This document shows, in pieces, positions 35,339 through 43,872 of a DNA stretch of 64,000 nt; the first letter of the stretch is position 1; each line of letters opens with the position of its first letter. Source of the DNA: JAHBNG01 sp039028975. Its GTDB lineage: Bacteria; Chloroflexota; Anaerolineae; Caldilineales; Caldilineaceae. Below the pieces are notes generated by a model, which saw only the letters and a list, made by a program, of their open reading frames with translations, ran no database searches and was not told the DNA's origin. Location: positions 1 to 64,000 of the forward strand of contig JBCCHB010000019.1 in NCBI GenBank assembly GCA_039028975.1. The letters run 5' to 3'. The position numbers and the translations under genes are program-made.

Positions 35339-36607
35339 CTATGCTTCGTCCCGTTGAGCTAGCATTTTGAGCGAAATTGTTTCGCCTCTTCCTGGCGCTG
35401 TCCATGGACAGACAGCTACACAGATCCCACAGCTATTGTTCATCGCGAAATAGGGCACACATTTGTCAAAGTCCACATACCACTTTTCTTCACCGCGCAC
35501 CATCTGCTTGGTCTCAAAGATGGCTTGCGGTGGACAGTTGGTGAGGCAGACCTGACAGACGGTGCAGAAATCGTCAACGCCAATGTCGGCCGGTTCATCA
35601 TGGCTCAGCGGCATGTTGGTCAACACCGTCGCCAGTCGCAAGTTGGAGCCAAGTTCTTTGCTGATGAGCGAGCCGTGTTTGCCCAGTTGCCCTAATCCTG
35701 CCTGCACTGCCAGGGGGATGTGCAATACTTCGTCTGTGTCTGCTCCCACGTTGCTGGCTGCCAGCGCCTCCCACCCGAGTGCACGGATCCGTTTGGCCAG
35801 TTCAACCGAAGCGGTGGCGGCCCTGCGGTAGCCATCCATGACCGCGGCGGACGCTTTGTTGGATGTTGCATAGACCATGCCATCCAGATCCATGGAAATG
35901 CCGATACAAATGGCTGTGTGGTAGGGACCCCTGTCGAAATGCTCAAAGGTGTGCTCACGAGCAAGGGCCGTAATCCCAACAAGCTCTGCACCGAATTGTT
36001 TCGCCGCCTCTTTTACATGATCGGCCATCTCCTCTGGATTCTCGACCGTATACTGGGCCGGCATCGCGTGGCCGTCTTTGTCGCGATCCAGCCAGCGGAT
36101 TTTTCGCAACATGTTAAACGAGACGTCATTGACTCGGGTATGGTAGTAGCGTTCGAGACCGCGCCAGGCAATCTTGTAGCTATTGCTATGAAAGACTTTA
36201 TTGGCAGGACGCGGCTCTGTCTCGCCGAATCCATTGATCGTGTTGCCAGATAGGGGCGGGTTACGATAGGCAAACGGATAGTCTGGCTCTGGATAGGTAT
36301 CGATTTTCATGATGCGACTTTTGCGTGGCCGTATTGTCTGATTGGGCGTCATGTCGCCAGCATCTCCCCTTGCTGCATTCTTTTGTTGAGCCAACGGTAG
36401 ATCGCCAGATGGTTCCAAATCATCTAACCAAATCGTCTCGCCCTGTTGGAGGTCACGTTGTGTTCGACGCTTGAGCAACCGCCAACGCCCTGCTCGCATC
36501 ATCGTTAACATGACAAGGAGAGCCAACATTTTGACCGCGCTGACCAGTGAGTTCATTCGTGCGCTGAACGTTTGGGGGATATTGTTCTCTGTGAGTAGAG
36601 GATTCAT
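35339..36607 (-). CDS. Reductive-dehalogenase-like Fe-S protein
   Basis: The 422-residue protein carries two C-terminal 4Fe-4S motifs. The first is C348xxC351xxC354xxxC358P (CTVCQVCLTNCP); the second is C383 followed by C393xxC396xxxC400P (SCGICVAVCPW). The region between 180 and 345 resembles the cobamide-binding core of reductive dehalogenase and QueG-like proteins. There is one possible N-terminal membrane helix (about 20-38) but no twin-arginine motif, unlike classical respiratory RdhA. It could be a non-respiratory reductive dehalogenase or another cobamide/Fe-S oxidoreductase. An 18-bp TetR-type operator (36643-36660) lies 36 bases upstream. Confidence 0.7.
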   Translation of the reverse strand: MNPLLTENNIPQTFSARMNSLVSAVKMLALLVMLTMMRAGRWRLLKRRTQRDLQQGETIWLDDLEPSGDLPLAQQKNAARGDAGDMTPNQTIRPRKSRIMKIDTYPEPDYPFAYRNPPLSGNTINGFGETEPRPANKVFHSNSYKIAWRGLERYYHTRVNDVSFNMLRKIRWLDRDKDGHAMPAQYTVENPEEMADHVKEAAKQFGAELVGITALAREHTFEHFDRGPYHTAICIGISMDLDGMVYATSNKASAAVMDGYRRAATASVELAKRIRALGWEALAASNVGADTDEVLHIPLAVQAGLGQLGKHGSLISKELGSNLRLATVLTNMPLSHDEPADIGVDDFCTVCQVCLTNCPPQAIFETKQMVRGEEKWYVDFDKCVPYFAMNNSCGICVAVCPWTAPGRGETISLKMLAQRDEA

Positions 36608-36642
36608 TGTATTGCTCCTACTGGAAATACCGCCAAAAACTG

Positions 36643-36660
36643 ACCAACCACTTGGTTAGT
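36643..36660. promoter_or_regulatory. TetR-type operator, copy 1 (Fe-S reductase promoter)
   Basis: ACCAACCACTTGGTTAGT is an imperfect 18-base palindrome (arms AACCA/TGGTT and outer AC/GT). The site recurs at 36923-36940 within a longer repeated stretch that continues TTTTTCTG, and at 37547-37564. It sits directly upstream of the reductive-dehalogenase-like gene. Confidence 0.7.
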
Positions 36661-36922
36661 TTTTCTGATAAAAAATTTTGACCGTAACTACAAGCCAGCT
36701 TATCTCTCCGTCAAATCATTTGAGTCCACTGCAAAAAGCCAATACGAACCATGAAGGACACGAAGACCATGAAGTTTACCACTGAGGGACTTGTGGATCT
36801 TCTGGGGATCTGGTGTTGATTTAACCTTTGTAGTAGAGTCATCATTTAGGCTGCCATCCCGATACGCAGGGAAAGTGTCTCTCTCCGTTCGATATGACAA
36901 GTGTATTTGCTCAACAGTGATG

Positions 36923-36940
36923 ACCAACCACTTGGTTAGT
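36923..36940. promoter_or_regulatory. TetR-type operator, copy 2
   Basis: This has the same 18 bases as 36643-36660 and is followed by the same T-rich stretch, so about 40 bases are directly repeated around the 36670-36915 interval. That interval holds no gene, but contains CGAACCATGAAGG-type repeat sequence also seen at 38404-38420. Confidence 0.65.
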
Positions 36941-36966
36941 TTTTCTGGAAAAAAATTTTCTGATGC

Positions 36967-37536
36967 CTAAATCAGCATATCTTGCTCAATTTGGTGATAT
37001 ACCCTCATGTAGCGATTAATATCTTCTTGATCAAGCTGAAATTTGACACCGCGCAGTAGCGTGATGAGCATGACTGCCATCTGTTCTGTATCCAAATCGG
37101 CTCTAAAATCACGGCTCTGTACCCCGCTATCAAGTACAGCCCGCATCTTTGCATACAGATCTTCATCAAGCCGGCTGAGGATGCGCTCAATTCTTGGATC
37201 CCGATTGGCACGCATCCCCAATTCGCGCAAGACCGTAAATCGTTCTGGGTACTGCTGGCGCTGTAGCAAATTGTTGCGGAATATTGTAGCCAGTTTCTCA
37301 GTGGCTGAGGCGTTCTTGGAGACTGGCGCTTCAATATCTGATTGGTAGATTTTTTCCGTAACCGATTGCAGAACTGCCTCAATCAGCTTCTCTTTGTCTG
37401 CAAAATGGTAGTGGACTGTCGCATGATTGATACCGACCTGTTCGGCAATCTCGCGCGTTCGCAGGCCCTCAAACCCTTTTTGGGCAATGAGCCGAGATGC
37501 GGAATCGATTATCTGTTGTTTGCGATTTTGAGCCAT
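36967..37536 (-). CDS. TetR-family transcriptional regulator
   Basis: The 189-residue protein begins MAQNRKQQIIDSASRLIAQ with a TetR HTH (RTREIAEQVGINHATVHYHF and DKEKLIEAVL) and a helical ligand-binding domain (about 65-189). I chose ATG 37536 because the longer frame from 37689 would include the operator-containing promoter in the coding region. Its own promoter has operator copy 3 (37547-37564), so it is probably autoregulated and represses the Fe-S reductase/AI-2E-type operon. Ligand unknown; an organohalide is an attractive but untested idea. Confidence 0.9.
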   Translation of the reverse strand: MAQNRKQQIIDSASRLIAQKGFEGLRTREIAEQVGINHATVHYHFADKEKLIEAVLQSVTEKIYQSDIEAPVSKNASATEKLATIFRNNLLQRQQYPERFTVLRELGMRANRDPRIERILSRLDEDLYAKMRAVLDSGVQSRDFRADLDTEQMAVMLITLLRGVKFQLDQEDINRYMRVYHQIEQDMLI

Positions 37537-37546
37537 AATACAAAAA

Positions 37547-37564
37547 ACTAACCAGGTGGTCAGT
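37547..37564. promoter_or_regulatory. TetR-type operator, copy 3 (autoregulation)
   Basis: ACTAACCAGGTGGTCAGT matches the reverse complement of the other two copies with few changes and lies 11 bases before the chosen tetR start. Confidence 0.65.
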
Positions 37565-37622
37565 CTACTTGGATTTTGCCGAATTGGCAAATTGCTTGCG
37601 GTGTAAGTCTCATAAGACAGAA

Positions 37623-37655
37623 AGAGCAGCCAGGTTTTGGAAACCTGACTGCTCT
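37623..37655 (-). terminator. Intrinsic terminator for four-helix protein gene
   Basis: AGAGCAGCCAGGTTT and AAACCTGACTGCTCT form a 15-bp stem with one mismatch and a 3-base loop. On the minus strand it is followed by TTTCTG, 40 bases after the stop of the gene at 37695. Confidence 0.7.
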
Positions 37656-37694
37656 GTTCGGGCGGAACGACGTGGTGCCAAGGCAACAAAATGG

Positions 37695-38201
37695 TTAGCT
37701 CACAGGTTCAACTGGCTGTGTGTAGGTGCTCTTTTCACGCCCTTGGCTGATGCCCGGTAAAACATAGAGCAGCATAGCCGTTGTCACCAAGCCAAACAGA
37801 TAGTTGCTGGCGTTAATCAAAAAGAGCATCACGTTGTGTTCGGGGCGGAAGACCAGCGGGTAGATGATGATGGGCATAGAAAATGCGATACTTGCAATCA
37901 GCCCTGTCTGTGCGGCTTGAGCCAATGTAGAGACCTGTCGCCACTTTAGCAGCGTTGCCAGACCCAACGTTTGGAGCAAAATAGCCAACAGGCCGACAAG
38001 TTGCCATGAAACAGAAATAGCCCCCATATCATCATCCGTCAGGCCATTCAACTCTGGCCATGCCGGTAATGCTGGGAAGTTGACACCGTTAAAAAGACTG
38101 CCGGTCCACAACCATGTGGCAACTAGCAGCCAGAAGGCGGCAATCAGCACTGTCACAACAGGAATTCCGAAAAATTGGTAATCCATTACTTTTTTCATCA
38201 T
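37695..38201 (-). CDS. Four-helix membrane protein
   Basis: The 168-residue protein has helices at about 12-34, 62-85, 98-118 and 125-150 with a polar loop (NFPALPAWPELNGLTDDDMG) and a polar C-terminal tail. The opening (FFGIPVVTVLIAAFWLLVATWLW) is somewhat like DUF1761 proteins. Function unknown. A minus-strand TATACT box near 38292 suggests its own promoter, and it is followed by a terminator, so it is probably monocistronic. Confidence 0.55.
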   Translation of the reverse strand: MMKKVMDYQFFGIPVVTVLIAAFWLLVATWLWTGSLFNGVNFPALPAWPELNGLTDDDMGAISVSWQLVGLLAILLQTLGLATLLKWRQVSTLAQAAQTGLIASIAFSMPIIIYPLVFRPEHNVMLFLINASNYLFGLVTTAMLLYVLPGISQGREKSTYTQPVEPVS

Positions 38202-38382
38202 TATTCTCCATTCATCATGTAGTCAGTTAAAGCGATAGTTTGATGTTTTTATTCGATGATGGGCTTGTTTTGCGTTGCCCATGCCTCCAGTATAGCGGGC
38301 GATTTTCAGAACATTGTCAGGAAATCGTCGAAGCAATCTGGATCTTTGGTCACCTTCCCATTGGTACTTATATTGTTGGCTT

Positions 38383-38551
38383 TCTTGGAATTCGTGAGGT
38401 TGAACGAACCATGAAGGGACTGAAGGAAATGAAGTTTTTGTTCGAGGGATTTTAGAATCTTCATGGTCTTCATTAACTTCATGGTTAATCTCTACTCTGT
38501 CAACCACAGTTCTACTGAGCGCAGCCGAAGTATGAGATCCGGTTGAACCAT
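38383..38551. repeat. Dispersed inverted-repeat element, family A, copy 3 (inverted)
   Basis: The left end TCTTGGAATTCGTGAGGTTG (38383-38402) matches the right end of copy 2 in reverse complement. The right end TGTCAACCAC (38498-38507) and TGAGATCCGGTTGAACCAT (38533-38551) match the left end of copy 1, but here they are separated by a 25-base insertion (38508-38532) that is itself nearly palindromic (ACTGAGCGCAGCCGAAGT). The interior is a CATGAAG-rich sequence. Confidence 0.6.
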
Positions 38552-38632
38552 ATTGTTTTATCGTCCTTCTAGCATTCCTGTGCCATGGACATAAATCTGG
38601 TCAAGGGCAAACATTGAGAAACTTGCGAGGAT

Positions 38633-38667
38633 CTGCTGACACTCTCTTGACAATCAGCAGGTATAAT
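38633..38667 (+). promoter_or_regulatory. Candidate promoter and operator for OmpR-type pair
   Basis: CTGCTGA (38633-38639) and TCAGCAG (38654-38660) are inverted repeats directly followed by TATAAT (38662-38667). TTGACA falls inside the spacer but only 8 bases from the -10 box, so it is not a normal -35. A bound protein at the palindrome could activate or block this promoter. Confidence 0.45.
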
Positions 38668-38699
38668 GAGCTTACTGTCTTAAGTAGGTCACAAAAGTT

Positions 38700-38775
38700 T
38701 TGGAACATAGATTACGCAGATTACACAGATTTCTCTCTTAAATCTTTGAAATCTTCTAATCCCTGTTTTCAATGA
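38700..38775. repeat. AT-rich palindromic repeat (GATTACGCAGATTACACAG type)
   Basis: The sequence begins with AGATTACGCAGATTACACAG and its reverse half ends with AGATTTAAGAG/CTCTTAAATCT-type pairing. A related sequence forms the interior of the family A copy at 63-137, and looser relatives occur at 49821, 53622 and 55350. It lies in the leader of the response-regulator gene. Confidence 0.5.
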
Positions 38776-38825
38776 CTTTCTCGGGCTTACTCAATATCCA
38801 TCAATTGAACAAAGCACAAAGTCCT

Positions 38826-39536
38826 ATGAATGAACAGATCCTCGTCGTTGATGACGACAAATCAATCGTGAGAGTGGTAAAAGGCTATCTAGAACAGGCA
38901 AACTACAGGGTGCTTACAGCCTACGATGGCGCAACCGCGCTCCACACCCTGCGCAGTGAGAAACCGGATTTGGTCATCCTTGACCTTATGCTACCCGACC
39001 AGGATGGCTGGGAAATCACCCGTACGCTACGTGCGGACAAAACGCTCGCGGCAATTCCCATTATTATGTTGACGGCAAGGGTTGAGGACACAGATATGAT
39101 CGTTGGGTTGGAATTGGGGGCTGATGATTACGTAACCAAGCCATTTAACGGTGGTGCACTAGTCGCCAGGGTCCGTTCACTGCTACGACGCGCTAAGTTT
39201 GGCCAAACGAACGAGCTCTCTCCATCGCAGATTTTGCGGTCAGGCGATCTAACGCTGGATGTTGACAAACGCAAGCTGACGCTTAACGATGTGCCCATTG
39301 AACTCACCCGTACAGAGTTCAAGCTTCTGCACGTCTTTATGGCGAACCCTGAACATACACTGGCCAGGGATGAGCTTCTGGCCAAAGGGTTAGGGTATTC
39401 CTACACGGGAATGGGTCGAGCGCTGGATACGCATATCCTTAATCTACGTAAGAAGATTGAGCCAGATCCAGACAATCCTCGTTATATCCAAACCGTCTAT
39501 GGTATCGGGTACCGGTTTGATGGAGGCAGCGCATAA
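38826..39536 (+). CDS. Response regulator, OmpR/PhoB family
   Basis: The 236-residue protein has a receiver domain (D10/D11, phospho-acceptor D53 in VILDLMLPDQDGWE, Lys in DDYVTKPF). The winged helix carries ELTRTEFKLLHVF and GRALDTHILNLRKKIE, ending IQTVYGIGYRFD. I chose the ATG at 38826 because the receiver domain starts there; an in-frame ATG at 38772 would add 18 residues from the repeat sequence. The stop codon abuts the kinase start (TAAATG), so the two genes are one operon. Confidence 0.93.
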   Translation: MNEQILVVDDDKSIVRVVKGYLEQANYRVLTAYDGATALHTLRSEKPDLVILDLMLPDQDGWEITRTLRADKTLAAIPIIMLTARVEDTDMIVGLELGADDYVTKPFNGGALVARVRSLLRRAKFGQTNELSPSQILRSGDLTLDVDKRKLTLNDVPIELTRTEFKLLHVFMANPEHTLARDELLAKGLGYSYTGMGRALDTHILNLRKKIEPDPDNPRYIQTVYGIGYRFDGGSA

Positions 39537-40610
39537 ATGAATCGACTTTGGGTGCGTCTGAGCATTGCTATTAGTAGCGTGATTACGGTTATCTTTATTG
39601 TCTTGCTGGTTGCGCTTTATCTCTCTTTGGGGCTATCCGACTCGCCGCTGCTCGAATCGTTAAGTGATGAATTCGAATATTCTGACCAGTTGTGGTGGGA
39701 GATTCCCCAGGCGGTTCTGAGGGCATTGCTCTATGCTATCGTGCTTGGCATGGCAGGTGGTGTCATCGTGAGCCGTATCCTGAGTACGCCCATCACGAAT
39801 ATGGTCGACGCGGCACGCCGCATTGGCGCAGGCAACCTTGATACACGCATTGCCTTAAGCGGCGGTCGCGAAATCGACGAACTCGCCACCACCTTCAACC
39901 AGATGGCAGCCGATCTCAAGCAAGCACAAGAACAGCGTCAACAATTAATGGCCGATGTAGCCCATGAGTTGCGCACGCCCCTAACTGTGCTGGAAGGCAA
40001 TTTGCGGGCGGCCATCGAAGAGGTTTATGTGCTAGATAAAGCAGACCTGGCCAACCTATATGGCCAGACTAGGCACCTCATTCATCTGGTCAACGATCTA
40101 CGAGAGCTGGCGTTGGCAGAGGCCAAGCAACTGCCGATGAGCATCGAGCCTGTTGATGTTTCCACACTCATCACAGAAGTCGTGGAAATATTTGAGCCAA
40201 TTGCAGCAGAGGCGAATGTGATGCTGGAAACCAGAATAGCAAGTGGTTTGCCCGAAGTTGCGGGGGACGAAGCACGTCTGCGACAAGTCCTGGATAATCT
40301 CATTGCCAATGCCATTCGCCATTCCCACGACAGTGGCGTCGTTACCATTGCTGCGACGCAAGATGATGGTCAGCTACTTCTCTCGGTAACTGATAGAGGA
40401 GACGGTATCGAACCTGAGCAACTTGCCGTGATCTTTGATCGCTTTGCCCGCGCCGATAAGAATCACAGTCATGCGAGTGGTTCGAGCGGGTTAGGGTTGA
40501 CCATCGTCAAGGCGATTGTAGAGGCCCATGGCGGTCAGATCTGGGCGGAGAGTGCTGGGCTAGGCTTAGGGAGCTGCTTTTCGCTGAGCGCCCCGCTACC
40601 TCGGGCGTGA
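39537..40610 (+). CDS. Sensor histidine kinase with HAMP domain
   Basis: The 357-residue kinase has two membrane helices (about 8-32 and 60-80) with only a short external loop of about 27 residues. HAMP (about 82-133), HisKA with H143 in ADVAHELRTPLT, and HATPase_c with NAIRHSHD, DRGDGIEPEQ and GSSGLGLTIVK follow. The tiny external loop suggests membrane or envelope stress sensing, as in BaeS-like kinases. Its partner is the regulator just upstream; the hydrolase gene follows 65 bases downstream and may belong to the same transcript. Confidence 0.93.
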   Translation: MNRLWVRLSIAISSVITVIFIVLLVALYLSLGLSDSPLLESLSDEFEYSDQLWWEIPQAVLRALLYAIVLGMAGGVIVSRILSTPITNMVDAARRIGAGNLDTRIALSGGREIDELATTFNQMAADLKQAQEQRQQLMADVAHELRTPLTVLEGNLRAAIEEVYVLDKADLANLYGQTRHLIHLVNDLRELALAEAKQLPMSIEPVDVSTLITEVVEIFEPIAAEANVMLETRIASGLPEVAGDEARLRQVLDNLIANAIRHSHDSGVVTIAATQDDGQLLLSVTDRGDGIEPEQLAVIFDRFARADKNHSHASGSSGLGLTIVKAIVEAHGGQIWAESAGLGLGSCFSLSAPLPRA

Positions 40611-40675
40611 ACGATACTCGGTAGAGGATGCTCTGCATCTGTAACCAAGCGCAACCATGTAAACTGGAGATTATT

Positions 40676-41728
40676 ATGAAGAAGCGCGTCTTGATTTTTT
40701 CGTTGTTGATTATCGTGCTGATTGTCGGCGTCGTTGGCTATGATCTGGCACAGCTTCAGGCTGGATTGGAGAAGCCAATCGAGGCCGTCGTTGCGAACGC
40801 CGCCGCGAGCACGCAGATTACCTCCCCACCGGCACCTATCACATCGTACGAGCACTTTCCCGTACAAGTTGAAGAGGGGATTACGGTCGATGTTCATCTG
40901 CGCGAACAGGTAGATGCAGTGGCAAATGTCTTCATGGTTCACGGTGCGGGTGGAGGGGCGTGGGCGTGGGAAGTTTATTTCGAGCAGTTGCCCGATACGT
41001 ACAATCTCTATGCTATCAGTTGGCGCGGCCACTTTACCAGCACACCTGTTGATGATGCCAACACAGCCGATTATACCCGGGACCAAGTTGCAGCGCTTGC
41101 CGCTATTCAGGGGCGTAACAGTCTACCCATTCACGTCATTGGGCATAGCTATGGCGGTGCGACGAGCGTCTTGGCTACGGCCCAAATGGTTGATCAAGTC
41201 GCATCGTTGCATTTACTAGCGCCCGTTGTGCCGCTCGACTATACTTTCCTGCAAAAACAGCTTGTCCCGCTTATTATGCCACCCATCATCCGTAACCAGG
41301 CTGCGACAGAAGCCACCGAAGCGGCGAGGGTAGCTGCGACCGGAGAGGAGAGCGATGGCAGTGGTACTTATGCGGGCATGTTTCTCGCTCAGACGCAGAT
41401 GGAACGCTATTGGGACCTTTATGCAGCCAAACCCTATTCAGTAGAAAAACCCAGCCTTATTGGTGTCGACGGCCTAAGCCCAGACTGGCAGATCAAGTTA
41501 GATGAGGCTTACAGGACCATTGGTGAAGCGGATCTGCCAGTCTGGTTTTTGATTGCCCGCTATGACAATGTTGTTGTACCGAGCCGACAACGCGAAACGG
41601 CCGATGAGATGGGTGCTACAATCATCGAAATGGAGAGTGGTCACTACATCCAGCTAGATGTTGAAGCAACTAAGTCAGCAGCCATTATCACGGCCAATTT
41701 GGATGAATTAACGAAGCGCGCGAAATAG
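40676..41728 (+). CDS. Membrane-anchored alpha/beta hydrolase
   Basis: The 350-residue protein has an N-terminal helix (about 4-24), an Ala/Thr/Pro-rich linker and an alpha/beta hydrolase domain with MVHGAGGGAWAWE (oxyanion region), nucleophile elbow GHSYGG, acid in ARYDNVVVPS and catalytic His in ESGHYIQLD. It lacks the dehalogenase HDWG motif, so it is an esterase/lipase-like enzyme of the salicylic-acid-binding-protein/EstC type. I chose ATG 40676, where the signal anchor begins, over 40628. It lies right after the OmpR-type pair, which may regulate it. Confidence 0.82.
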   Translation: MKKRVLIFSLLIIVLIVGVVGYDLAQLQAGLEKPIEAVVANAAASTQITSPPAPITSYEHFPVQVEEGITVDVHLREQVDAVANVFMVHGAGGGAWAWEVYFEQLPDTYNLYAISWRGHFTSTPVDDANTADYTRDQVAALAAIQGRNSLPIHVIGHSYGGATSVLATAQMVDQVASLHLLAPVVPLDYTFLQKQLVPLIMPPIIRNQAATEATEAARVAATGEESDGSGTYAGMFLAQTQMERYWDLYAAKPYSVEKPSLIGVDGLSPDWQIKLDEAYRTIGEADLPVWFLIARYDNVVVPSRQRETADEMGATIIEMESGHYIQLDVEATKSAAIITANLDELTKRAK

Positions 41729-41793
41729 TGACGCAAACATTAACACCTGATTTGCGCCCTAGCTATTGACCAATGGTGACACCCATGTCCCGA

Positions 41794-42171
41794 TTAGCTC
41801 AATGGGACGAGCGCTCGCCGACCGTAAGCGACGAATGCAGCCAAGAGTCCCAAAACCGTAGGCGAAATCAGAGAAACAGCGGGATCCCCAATCGCAACAT
41901 GAGTGATGACAGCGCCAATCATGGTCAGCACCAGTCCTATCGCAGCCAAAGAGACCAGCTGCGGTTGAATGCCCGTTAGCCAAGGCAAAATCAGCCCTAA
42001 TCCGCCGGCCAGTTCCAAGATGCCAATCACTGGAACCGCAAATGCTGGTACAGCCGTTACCCAAGACATTTGCTCCACTAACTGTTCAACGGGCGTGAAT
42101 ATTTTAAACGCGCCAGCAGCGATAAAAGCCAAAGCAACAAGTATTTGTACTGCTATCAGTAGGTATTTCAT
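41794..42171 (-). CDS. DoxX-family membrane protein
   Basis: The 125-residue protein has four helices and the typical DoxX opening (LLIAVQILVALAFIAAGAFK), then PVIGILELAGGLGLILPW in the second helix region. DoxX-like proteins are often linked to redox or thiol stress, but the biochemical role of this one is unknown. Convergent with the hydrolase gene at 40676-41728. Confidence 0.8.
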   Translation of the reverse strand: MKYLLIAVQILVALAFIAAGAFKIFTPVEQLVEQMSWVTAVPAFAVPVIGILELAGGLGLILPWLTGIQPQLVSLAAIGLVLTMIGAVITHVAIGDPAVSLISPTVLGLLAAFVAYGRRALVPLS

Positions 42172-42374
42172 GCTTATTCTCCTTGTGCAAATTTATTCAA
42201 CACCAGACCTTGGATTTGTCAAGAAGTTATTTTATTGGCTATACCACGTTACGGTCAATTTAGCTTACTTGGCAGGTACATTAGGAGGTGAGGTCAGTTG
42301 ATAGAAAAAGGAGAAATCTGGTACGTTGACCAAACCTATGCTCAACAATAGAAATGTAGCATCTATCGCTAAAT

Positions 42375-42660
42375 TTACCACGGAATAGGTTTCTTATCTC
42401 TAAAAAGCCACCTGTTGGTCCATTATCGGGTAGAGTTGCGGCCCAAACGACGCCCCTTGCGCCATCTTCAACAGGACGACCACCGCCTCCGCCCATATCG
42501 GTTGCCACACAGCCAGAGCAAATCGCATTGACCGAAATATGGTCACGAAGTAATTCGTCAGTCCCCCTCAATGCCCTGACATTGAAGGAGGCTTTGGTTA
42601 TGTTGTAGGCGGACGTACCCAAATTTGCCCCACGTGTCCGATGCCAGCATTATGAGGATA
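42375..42660 (-). pseudogene. Short-chain dehydrogenase C-terminal remnant
   Basis: On the minus strand the frame reads GTSAYNITKASFN (the YxxxK catalytic segment), then VNAICSGCVATDMGGGGGRP and GVVWAATLPD, closely matching the intact SDR at 49076-49774. Near 42405 the frame shifts; one extra base would restore FFRDKKPIPW and a stop at 42375, as in the intact gene's FFRDQRQIDW ending. Everything before the active site is missing. Confidence 0.8.
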
Positions 42661-42683
42661 GAGGCCGGTCATCAATGAATTGC

Positions 42684-43769
42684 CTATAACAGCTTACCGC
42701 TAGCACTGTCCATCCAGCGGATTTGCTCTGGCGGGAAGCGTAGCCACACATCTTGATTGGGGCGAATGTCGAAGGTGGGGTGGGTAGAGACTTTTACCGT
42801 GTCGTCACCGATCTTTACAGTAAGCAGATTTTGGGAGCCAAGTGGCTCTACAACAATAACGCGGGTCTGCAACGCATCATCTTCAGGGGCTGAGAGCGTT
42901 TCCATGTTTTCCGCACGGATGCCAAGGGTAACGGCCTTGCCGTCACGACTGCGCAAAGACGTGGCTGCATCAGCGCCCGGATTGAGCAGGTGATCGCCCA
43001 CCTTGACATTGACGGAACCATTGTCACTTTGAACCGTTCCCGTCATAAAGTTCATGGGCGGATTGCCAATAAAGCCGCCTACAAATTGATTGGCAGGCGT
43101 GTCATAGACGGTGGTCGGATGCGCACACTGCTGAATGGTGCCATCATTTATGACTGCAATGCGGTCGCCCATGCTCAGCGCCTCGATCTGATCGTGGGTT
43201 ACATAGATGGTTGTCGCACCGATTTCGGCCAGCAGGCTCTTGAGTTCGGCACGCATCTCTAGCCGCAGCAGGGCATCCAGATTACTCAGCGGCTCATCCA
43301 TCAGCAGCACTTCGGCCTGCATAGCAATGGCGCGTGCAACGGCGACGCGCTGCCGCTGGCCGCCACTCATGTTGCTCGGGTAGCGATCGAGCAGGTTTTC
43401 GATATGGAGCAGTTCAGCAGCTTGGCCGACGCGGCGATCAATCTCGGCTTGATCTACGTTGTTCATCTTCAAGCCGAAGGCAATATTGTCACCAACCTTC
43501 ATGTGGGGAAAGATAGCATAGCTCTGAAAGACCATGGAGATCTTGCGCTCGCGCGGCGGCAGATAGGTGACATCCCGCCCGCCAATGCTGATTCTTCCCT
43601 CATCTGCCATACCTAAACCAGCGATGGCACGCAGCAGCGTTGTTTTCCCACAGCCGCTGGGACCTAGCAGCACGACAAACTCCTGATCTTCAATCGTCAG
43701 GCTCACATTATCAACAGCAGTAAAATCACCAAATCGCTTAACGACATTTTCAACTTTTATTTCGGCCAT
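42684..43769 (-). CDS. Sugar ABC transporter ATPase (MalK/UgpC-like)
   Basis: The 361-residue protein has Walker A LGPSGCGKTTLL, Q-loop VFQSYAIFPH, signature MSGGQRQRVAVARA, Walker B VLLMDEPLSNLD and a C-terminal TOBE-type regulatory domain (about 240-361). It belongs to the CUT1 carbohydrate importer ATPases, which power two permeases at the inner face of the membrane. It is the last gene of the LacI-controlled operon. Confidence 0.93.
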   Translation of the reverse strand: MAEIKVENVVKRFGDFTAVDNVSLTIEDQEFVVLLGPSGCGKTTLLRAIAGLGMADEGRISIGGRDVTYLPPRERKISMVFQSYAIFPHMKVGDNIAFGLKMNNVDQAEIDRRVGQAAELLHIENLLDRYPSNMSGGQRQRVAVARAIAMQAEVLLMDEPLSNLDALLRLEMRAELKSLLAEIGATTIYVTHDQIEALSMGDRIAVINDGTIQQCAHPTTVYDTPANQFVGGFIGNPPMNFMTGTVQSDNGSVNVKVGDHLLNPGADAATSLRSRDGKAVTLGIRAENMETLSAPEDDALQTRVIVVEPLGSQNLLTVKIGDDTVKVSTHPTFDIRPNQDVWLRFPPEQIRWMDSASGKLL

Positions 43770-43798
43770 AATTGTTTCTCGCTGGTAAAGGAAGGAAC

Positions 43799-43847
43799 GG
43801 TTGCAGGTTGCAGGTTGCAGGTTGCAGGTTGCAGGTTGCAGGTTGCA
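43799..43847. repeat. Seven-copy GGTTGCA tandem repeat
   Basis: Seven exact 7-bp units lie between the second permease stop (43873) and the ATPase start (43769). Copy number is likely to vary by slipped-strand mispairing, and this could change spacing between the genes. It is too short and regular to be a CRISPR array. Confidence 0.9.
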
Positions 43848-43872
43848 GAGACAATTGTACTCGCCACTTTGC

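Noticed and set aside
35720..36253. 177-codon plus-strand frame inside the Fe-S protein gene
   Set aside because: Antisense shadow; the minus strand carries intact cluster motifs.
43799..43847. Possible CRISPR array
   Set aside because: Units are 7 bases with no spacers, and no cas genes are nearby apart from the Cas4-like nuclease far away at 63388.
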